Below, piece by piece: positions 5,181 through 10,246 of a DNA stretch of 10,246 nt (position 1 is the first letter of the stretch; each line of letters opens with the position of its first letter). The position numbers and the translations under genes were made by a program. The stretch is from Treponema sp. UBA3649 (GTDB lineage: Bacteria > Spirochaetota > Spirochaetia > Treponematales > Treponemataceae): contig DFKI01000097.1 of assembly GCA_002373325.1 (NCBI GenBank), positions 1-10,246 of the forward strand. The letters run 5' to 3'. The notes under the pieces were generated by a model. It worked only from the letters and a program-made list of their open reading frames with translations. It had not been told where the DNA came from and ran no database searches.

Positions 5181-8100
5181 TAATTTTGCCACTATTTTCT
5201 TTCATTTTTGGCAAAAACATTTCCTTTCCGCAGATTACAACCCTTTTATAACGCTCGCTTGTGCTCTTTGAGTTCTCGAAATATCTTTTCGCGGCCTTTT
5301 GAACTTCAGCAGGCGTAACGGAAAGCAACCACCGAACACGTCTTTCCACCATGTGCGGACTCATACCGCTAAGCTCCCTGCTGAATGCGACACGTCCCTT
5401 CTGATGTGGTGTGCGCGGAGGAACCTCGTCGGAATAACATCCTGTCACGGCTTTCTCAATCTCATCCGGGGAAAAAGACTTGAATGCCATGTCCTTCAAA
5501 ATCTCCTGCAAGGATTCAAGAGATGAAAAAGGCTTCGGATCACGATATGTCATGTATATCATAAATCTTTCAAGAGGCTCCTCGAAAAGTGTCACTCCGT
5601 ATGCACCGCCTACCGTCCTCACGGCTTTCCAGAAATCATTGTTCTCAGCGTAATGGCAGAACACCATGTCGGCAATGCAGTCCCTGGTTTCAATGCCGGA
5701 ACTCTGCATGGATGCCGCCGCATAACCGACCGTTCCGTTTATCAAAATGACCTCATCCACAAAATCCGGGTTGAATTTTTTTCTGTTCGGTCTCTGCACC
5801 ACCTCCCCGTCCAGCTCAATCAGCTTGAAAAAATCCTCGTCGGTGGAAGGATACGGCTTTTTCGGTGGAACAAGCGAAAGTTTTTCAATCAGATTCGGAA
5901 TCAACTTTCTGGTCTGCTGAAGACTTTCCTTGTCACCAGTCATCTGAAGGATTGCGCCGCTCGAAGTGATTTTTTTGAGAAGTTTTTTCAGGGTAATCGA
6001 AAAATCCTTTATGGGCATATCGCTCAGCTTTTTTATTGTTTCCAGAGAGGACAGTCCGTTCCAAAGCTCCTGAATGGCGTATGACCTTCCGATGTGACTC
6101 TGGGACCTCATTATGGCGTAGTGATGTGCCGCGGGAACAACAGATGATTTTATGGCCGAAAAATCCGCGCGTGAAAGTTCGGTAAGACGCTCCAAATCAG
6201 AAAAATCCACGGTGGATATACACTGCGAAATCATGTCAAGTCCCTCGGGAATTTTTTCCTTCAGCACGTTCAGATAAACAACCAGCCAGTCCCTTCCGCT
6301 GTAATCCGTCGCAGATTTTTTTTCTGATGCGTCCTCAAGCGGACTGTATGTCAAAAGTGTCGCTCCTATTGCACCTGCGGTTCCCTTTCCCACGCACAAA
6401 GCCCTGCTCCATGACATGCCGCCCCATCCGACCTGAGTAAGCCATGACGCGACCATTGGAAGATAGGCGTAATCCTTGGGATGAAGAGTGTCCACCGGAA
6501 AAGCAATGTTGAAATACAGGATTCCGTTTGTGGGCTGCTCGCAAGAAAACACTGTGATTCCGTTTACGTTGGTCTTCACGGATTTCGTAACCTCAACTGA
6601 TTCCTTGAGATTTTTTACCCTTATCCTTGGAAGAAGATTTTCCTCCTCTGGACTCAGAGTCTCGTTCTGGAAGGCATACATGGAATCAACCAGAGAACGG
6701 ATTTTTTTCTCACCAAGCCTTTCCACATAATCCTCGACATTCGCTTTTTCCTGCTTTGCCCTGTCCCGCATCCATTTGACCGAAGGAGTGACCGTAAGGA
6801 GAGTGCAGTCCTTGTTGTCCAAAAAGTAGCGGTGAATCATCTCGGAAATGTAAAGCGGATTTTCATCAATCTTCTGCTTGAGTCTGGCAAAATAGCTGTT
6901 TAATAGAAGAGTTTCCCACGGTTTGCAGCCATAACGCCATCCACGAAGACACCTTCGCATAAGGACAAGCGAATAGGGACCTCCGCCACGCACAATCTCA
7001 CGGTTGGAAAATTCAAATTCCATGCAAACCCTATCAAGCTCGGCCTTATCAATCCCCTCGCGGCATATCGACTCAAGAATGGAATAGATTTCATTACGGA
7101 CCTTCTTCGCATTTTTAAGCTCCACTCCCCTCAGTCCGCACACCATCACAAGAGATTGCAGAGTATAGGAACCGCCCGTCTCAGATGAAATGTCCTTTCC
7201 AAGTCCCGACTCGCAAAGTCTTTTGTTCAGAAGAGCCGAATCACCATCCATCAGAAGAGTCTCCAAAAAAAGGAGCTCCATGGTCTTTTCGGGTCTCAAA
7301 TCTTTTTTTACGTCGATTCTCCACACGCAGTCAACAGTGCTTCCCTTCTCGTCGTCGGTGACAGGTCCGTATGCGCGCACCATCGGCTCAATCTTGCAGG
7401 ATTTATCCAGCTTCGGATAAGTGGCTCTTTTTCCCGGATTCTTGATTTTCGAAATCACATTTTTGTCAAGAAAATCCAGCTGATCCTCCGTGGGCACGTT
7501 TCCATAAAGGAAGAGAAAACAGTTGGCGGTGCAATAATATTTTTTGTGGTATGCCTTGACTTTTTTCAACGTGAGACTTGGAATCACCATGGGATCCCCG
7601 CCGGATTTAAGAGCATATTGTGAGCCGGGAAGAATTGCGGAATAAATCGATGAAGAGACAACCGTATCAAAAGACGAGAAAGAGCCCTTCATCTCATTGT
7701 AGACGACTCCCTGAATGGACGGCTTTCCCTTTTCATCAAATTCCAGCCGATGACATTCCTGTAAAAAAATCTCAGGACGGAGCAGCGGAAAGAAAACTGC
7801 GTCGGCATAAACCGAAAAGAGATTGAAATAATCCTCGCGGATTGTGGAGCTTGCGGGAAAAACCGTGCTGTCGGGAGAAGTGAACGCATTCAGGTAAGTG
7901 CTCACGCTCTGATTTGCCATGCGAATGAACGGATCTCTTATGGGATATTTTTCAGAACCGCAAAGAACGCTGTGCTCAAGTACATGGGCCACACCGGAAT
8001 CATCCAGCGTAGGTGTTTTGAAAGAGAATGCAAAAAGATTTTCCTCGTCATCATTCAAAAGATGAAAAATCTCCAGACCAGTCTTTTCGTGAACAAGGTG

Positions 8101-8181
8101 GATTCCTTTTGAAGAGCAGTCCTCAACGTCAACCACATCGAGCACACGGAACCCTTTGTAAACATCGTTCTTTTTCATCAT
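5164..8181 (-). CDS. M16C zinc metallopeptidase, PreP/Cym1-like
   Basis: This 1005-residue protein is a clamshell peptidase of the presequence-protease type, a family that degrades unstructured peptides inside a closed chamber. The inverted zinc motif HxxEH is intact in GVAHVLEHSVLCGS (His66, Glu69 catalytic, His70), and the distal ligand is Glu163 in VVYNEMKG. Other family hallmarks are RDPFIRMANQSVSTYLNAFT (82-101) and, near the C-terminus, AVRTVGGAYGVTLFEEP and the basic segment PHQKGRVAFSREL, where the C-terminal half contributes substrate-binding residues. Length matches the family (about 970-1000). No signal peptide is present, so it is expected in the cytoplasm. It starts at the first of two ATGs: ATG 8181 overlaps the FliG-like TGA (8178-8180) as ATGA, with GAGGTG 5 nt upstream. 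This implies co-transcription and translational coupling. Nothing looks broken. Confidence 0.92.
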   Translation of the reverse strand: MMKKNDVYKGFRVLDVVDVEDCSSKGIHLVHEKTGLEIFHLLNDDEENLFAFSFKTPTLDDSGVAHVLEHSVLCGSEKYPIRDPFIRMANQSVSTYLNAFTSPDSTVFPASSTIREDYFNLFSVYADAVFFPLLRPEIFLQECHRLEFDEKGKPSIQGVVYNEMKGSFSSFDTVVSSSIYSAILPGSQYALKSGGDPMVIPSLTLKKVKAYHKKYYCTANCFLFLYGNVPTEDQLDFLDKNVISKIKNPGKRATYPKLDKSCKIEPMVRAYGPVTDDEKGSTVDCVWRIDVKKDLRPEKTMELLFLETLLMDGDSALLNKRLCESGLGKDISSETGGSYTLQSLVMVCGLRGVELKNAKKVRNEIYSILESICREGIDKAELDRVCMEFEFSNREIVRGGGPYSLVLMRRCLRGWRYGCKPWETLLLNSYFARLKQKIDENPLYISEMIHRYFLDNKDCTLLTVTPSVKWMRDRAKQEKANVEDYVERLGEKKIRSLVDSMYAFQNETLSPEEENLLPRIRVKNLKESVEVTKSVKTNVNGITVFSCEQPTNGILYFNIAFPVDTLHPKDYAYLPMVASWLTQVGWGGMSWSRALCVGKGTAGAIGATLLTYSPLEDASEKKSATDYSGRDWLVVYLNVLKEKIPEGLDMISQCISTVDFSDLERLTELSRADFSAIKSSVVPAAHHYAIMRSQSHIGRSYAIQELWNGLSSLETIKKLSDMPIKDFSITLKKLLKKITSSGAILQMTGDKESLQQTRKLIPNLIEKLSLVPPKKPYPSTDEDFFKLIELDGEVVQRPNRKKFNPDFVDEVILINGTVGYAAASMQSSGIETRDCIADMVFCHYAENNDFWKAVRTVGGAYGVTLFEEPLERFMIYMTYRDPKPFSSLESLQEILKDMAFKSFSPDEIEKAVTGCYSDEVPPRTPHQKGRVAFSRELSGMSPHMVERRVRWLLSVTPAEVQKAAKRYFENSKSTSERYKRVVICGKEMFLPKMKENSGKIIRISV

Positions 8182-9659
8182 ACGTACACCTCGTCGTCAG
8201 AATCCCTGCCTCTGACAATCAGCTCACCGACTTCCCACGCGCGACGCAAATCCGCATAAAAACGGGATGTCACCTTTTCACATTCAGACCGCAAAAGATG
8301 TGTCTTCAAAATTTCCTCATCCTCAATGGTCGCTGCCCTGCGTTTGGAAATATTCGCAAAGATTTTGTCCCTGAACGAAGCGTTTTTCCCCCGCAAAAGA
8401 AGCACGATTTCCTCATCCTTCATGTCATGCAGTTTGTTCTGAAGGTAACGATCATCCGCACCAACGACATCTTCCTCGGTAAAGAGCCGTCTCCTCAAAT
8501 CTGCTCCAAGCTCGGGGTCCTCATCGCTCAAAGTTCCAATGATTGAATACTCGGTGTTCGGATCCATGCGTTTCAAAATCTGAGCAAGGACATTTCTTCC
8601 GTCAAGATTCTGTGTGTTGACAGTGTTCTGAGTCATCATCTTATCATGGAGCGACTTGTTGATTTGCTCAAGCACCTCGGGAGAGACCGGCTTCATTTTT
8701 GCAAGGCGCATCACAACATCAGCCTTGTTTTTTGGCTCCATCCGGTTTATGACCTGGGCAGCTTTTTTAGGCTCAATCTGAGAAAGAACAATGGACTGAA
8801 CCGCCGTGGACTCACTGTCAAGCAAAATCCCGATTCTCTCAGCATTCGCATCCTCAAGATAGTCAAAAGGTTTTCCCTCCGGATGCTGCACTACCTTCTG
8901 CAACATCTGCTCGGCTTTTTCTCTTCCGTATGCCTTCGTGAGCATGGTTCTTGCGGTATCGATTCCACCGGATTCCCTCGCCTTCACAAGCAGAGATTCA
9001 AATTCCTTGAGTACCTGCTCGGCTTCCTCCTGACTCACGCTTCGGATTGATGCAATCTCCGGGATGATTTTTTCAGTCTGTTCCTCGGTCAGATGCGGCA
9101 AAATCTTCGCAGCCTCGTCAATGCCGATTACGACCATGAACTTTGCGACACGCCTGTAAATGCTTTCCGCCTCCCCTTCCTTTTTCTCCGACTCAGGCAC
9201 CATGATAAGTCCACCGGATGTGAGTTTTGACGCAGCCTCACGGACATCTTCATCGGTCGTGTTCTTTTTCGCAAACCAAGTTCCGCTTTTTGCAGCAAGT
9301 TTGGCCTGTTCACGTGCCTTCAAATCCTCGGCGGAAAGGGTCATACTTCCCTTGGCCAGATTTTTTCTGGTTGAGGGTTTTCGCTCCACCACCATTTCAA
9401 CGGGTCTTGGATTGACCTCCGTTTTTTGAGGGACGGGAGTTCTCTTAGGCTGATTTCCCGAAAGCTCGTCGATTTTTCTGTTGATTTTTTCGAATACAGG
9501 CATACGGACAAGAGGTTCCGTTCCTGGCTTAGAAGTCCTGCGTATATCCTTGGAAACGCTCACGACATCGGCAGGTTCATCCGGTGAGACCTGGGACTTA
9601 TCTGATTCGGAGCCCTTCACTTTGTTGTATGCATTGAGTCTGTATTCATTGATATTCAT
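8178..9659 (-). CDS. fliG: FliG-like flagellar motor switch paralogue, N-terminally extended
   Basis: The 493-residue protein contains all FliG regions behind an unusual head. Residues 1-165 are low-complexity, proline/lysine-rich and probably disordered, with a helical part near 108-147. FliG-N is at about 168-224 (YRRVAKFMVVIGIDEAAKIL), FliG-M at about 270-340, and FliG-C at about 352-483 (FTEEDVVGADDRYLQNKL, then RDKIFANISKRRA). Ordinary FliG is about 335-345 residues. FliG joins the MS-ring protein FliF to FliM and stator in the switch. Here the middle-domain EHPQ motif is replaced by ESTA (residues 283-286), so FliM contact may differ. Spirochaetes often carry two FliG proteins; this resembles the diverged one (FliG1), but I cannot confirm that. 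ATG 9659 was chosen over a TTG at 9737 that lies within a DNA repeat. No ribosome binding site is visible. The M16 peptidase gene follows with an ATGA overlap. Confidence 0.85.
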   Translation of the reverse strand: MNINEYRLNAYNKVKGSESDKSQVSPDEPADVVSVSKDIRRTSKPGTEPLVRMPVFEKINRKIDELSGNQPKRTPVPQKTEVNPRPVEMVVERKPSTRKNLAKGSMTLSAEDLKAREQAKLAAKSGTWFAKKNTTDEDVREAASKLTSGGLIMVPESEKKEGEAESIYRRVAKFMVVIGIDEAAKILPHLTEEQTEKIIPEIASIRSVSQEEAEQVLKEFESLLVKARESGGIDTARTMLTKAYGREKAEQMLQKVVQHPEGKPFDYLEDANAERIGILLDSESTAVQSIVLSQIEPKKAAQVINRMEPKNKADVVMRLAKMKPVSPEVLEQINKSLHDKMMTQNTVNTQNLDGRNVLAQILKRMDPNTEYSIIGTLSDEDPELGADLRRRLFTEEDVVGADDRYLQNKLHDMKDEEIVLLLRGKNASFRDKIFANISKRRAATIEDEEILKTHLLRSECEKVTSRFYADLRRAWEVGELIVRGRDSDDEVYV

Positions 9660-9666
9660 ATTATCT

Positions 9667-9695
9667 ATTTTAATTGATATATCGCGGATTGGCAA
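9667..9695 (-). promoter_or_regulatory. Promoter implying a leaderless FliG-like transcript
   Basis: On the minus strand TTGCCA (9695-9690) and TAAAAT (9672-9667) are separated by 17 bp, each matching the sigma-70 consensus at 5 of 6 positions. The expected start is near 9660, next to ATG 9659. The bases before the ATG carry no Shine-Dalgarno sequence, consistent with leaderless translation. No sigma-28 flagellar promoter was found. Confidence 0.5.
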
Positions 9696-9703
9696 GGGGG
9701 AAG

Positions 9704-9812
9704 AGCGCTTTTTATAAAAATCAGCGCTTTTTATCAAAATCAGCGGTTTTTATCAAAATCAGCACTTTTTATCAAAATCAGCGCTTTTTATCAAAATCAG
9801 CATTTTTTATAA
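9704..9812. repeat. 19-bp direct repeat array upstream of the FliG-like gene
   Basis: The unit AGCGCTTTTTATCAAAATC (plus strand) occurs five times in a row (9704-9722, 9723-9741, 9742-9760, 9761-9779, 9780-9798) with a partial sixth at 9799-9812. Differences are concentrated at the fourth and fifth bases (GC, GG, AC, GC, AT); the first unit has ATAAAAATC instead of ATCAAAATC. The array ends 8 bp upstream of the -35 box of the FliG-like gene, so it sits where an activator or repressor could bind. Simple slippage could also have made it. Confidence 0.9.
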
Positions 9813-9865
9813 GTTTTGGGATGATTTTAAATTTTGCATAAATCAGATAATTTTAATTTTTTCTA

Positions 9866-9908
9866 ATACTATAGTATAAAAACAACGATATTCTAGTATG
9901 CTAGTATG
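9866..9908. promoter_or_regulatory. Palindrome and direct repeats, possible operator
   Basis: ATACTATAGTAT at 9866-9877 is a perfect 12-bp palindrome. Two tandem copies of CTAGTATG follow at 9893-9900 and 9901-9908. TAGTAT thus occurs three times within 40 bp, just ahead of the small plus-strand ORF at 9929. This could be an operator, but the region is A/T-rich and chance cannot be excluded. Confidence 0.35.
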
Positions 9909-9928
9909 TTAATGCAAGGACTAAAAAA

Positions 9929-10132
9929 ATGGACAAAAAATCAAAAAAAGTTTTAGAAGAAGTAAGAATATTACGGAGGACAAGGATAAAAATCACCAGC
10001 AAAGTCACACGGATAAAAACTTCGATGGAAAAAAAGTCTTTCTATATGATAGCCCTTTGGTATGCGAAAAGAATCAGGACATATTTCCCCGCAAAATTCA
10101 GATATAAGTCATCATCTCATAAATCCGACTAA
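9929..10132 (+). CDS. Doubtful 67-codon basic ORF, possibly a gene remnant
   Basis: The ORF has a good ribosome binding site (AAGGA at 9916-9920, 8 nt before ATG 9929) and stands at the head of an intergenic region with possible operator motifs. The product is very basic (MDKKSKKVLEEVRILRRTR...) and lacks any domain I recognise. Beyond about codon 12, an overlapping frame also stays open to a TAA near 10109 and reads NITEDKDKNHQQSHTDKNF, then GKKVFLYDSPLVCEKN, which looks more protein-like than the annotated frame. The locus may therefore be a small gene with a frameshift near its A-rich start, a decayed fragment, or no gene at all. No clear promoter was found. Confidence 0.35.
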   Translation: MDKKSKKVLEEVRILRRTRIKITSKVTRIKTSMEKKSFYMIALWYAKRIRTYFPAKFRYKSSSHKSD

Positions 10133-10246
10133 AGTATGTGGGCTGGTCTATTGATTTGCAGTACGCTTTGGCGTTTTGTCATTGTCGTACTTGATACGAC
10201 AATCGCCCGTAAAAAAGGGATTATCGGGTCGAGCCCGATAATGACA
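10133..10246. repeat. Twin-hairpin repeat (REP/BIME-like) at the window edge
   Basis: Two hairpins of the same design lie 16 bp apart. ATTGTCGTA / TACGACAAT sits at 10181-10203 with loop CTTGA, and ATTATCGGG / CCCGATAAT at 10220-10242 with loop TCGAG; both have 9-bp arms and 5-nt loops. The whole is bounded by inverted copies of a TGTCATT-type end (TGTCATTGTCG at 10177-10187 and CGATAATGACA at 10236-10246). This is the layout of paired REP elements. The bases from 10133 to about 10176 show no gene or motif. The element may continue past the window. Confidence 0.75.

Noticed and set aside
8028..8546. 172-codon plus-strand ORF across the M16/FliG junction
   Set aside because: It is antisense to two well-supported coupled genes, and its sequence shows no domain.
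9660..9737. 26-residue N-terminal extension of the FliG-like protein
   Set aside because: It needs a TTG start within the 19-bp repeat array and would begin upstream of the likely promoter.

Overview
The window most resembles a chromosomal stretch of a Treponema-like spirochaete. The reasons are a diverged FliG-type flagellar switch paralogue with a long N-terminal extension, a secreted lipoprotein with a relaxed lipobox, moderate GC with A/T-rich intergenic DNA, and gaps packed with short dispersed repeats and hairpins. The genus is an inference; no rRNA or other decisive marker is present.

Layout. Positions 1-414 hold no convincing gene: a 26-bp tandem repeat (1-97) is followed by a repeat-like tract and a chain of inverted repeats leading into a plus-strand lipoprotein gene (415-1392) made of three near-identical 98-codon FN3-like repeats. 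A stem-loop terminator follows, then a strong sigma-70-type promoter and a small single-pass membrane protein gene (1581-2069). From there to about 9.66 kb everything is on the minus strand. In transcription order these are a FliG-like gene (9659-8178), a PreP/Cym1-type M16 zinc peptidase overlapping it by ATGA (8181-5164), a small helical protein (5044-4820), a tocopherol-cyclase/lipocalin-like protein (4751-3576), and an exported protein of unknown function whose start lies 8 nt beyond the preceding stop (3567-2119). The right end has a 19-bp direct-repeat array directly upstream of the FliG-like promoter, a doubtful 67-codon plus-strand ORF, and twin hairpins of REP/BIME type at the edge.

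How the parts may work together. The FliG paralogue and the M16 peptidase are almost certainly co-transcribed and translationally coupled, although no functional link between them is established. The lipocalin-like protein and the exported protein form a second coupled pair. The best promoter for the FliG-like gene would start its mRNA within about one base of the ATG, and no Shine-Dalgarno sequence is visible, whereas most other genes here have one; leaderless translation is therefore proposed. No CRISPR array, tRNA, rRNA, transposase or complete defence system was seen. The points most worth a second look are the repeat array with the leaderless start, the altered FliG paralogue, the lipoprotein repeats, the overlapping hairpins in the lipoprotein leader, and the tocopherol-cyclase-like gene.
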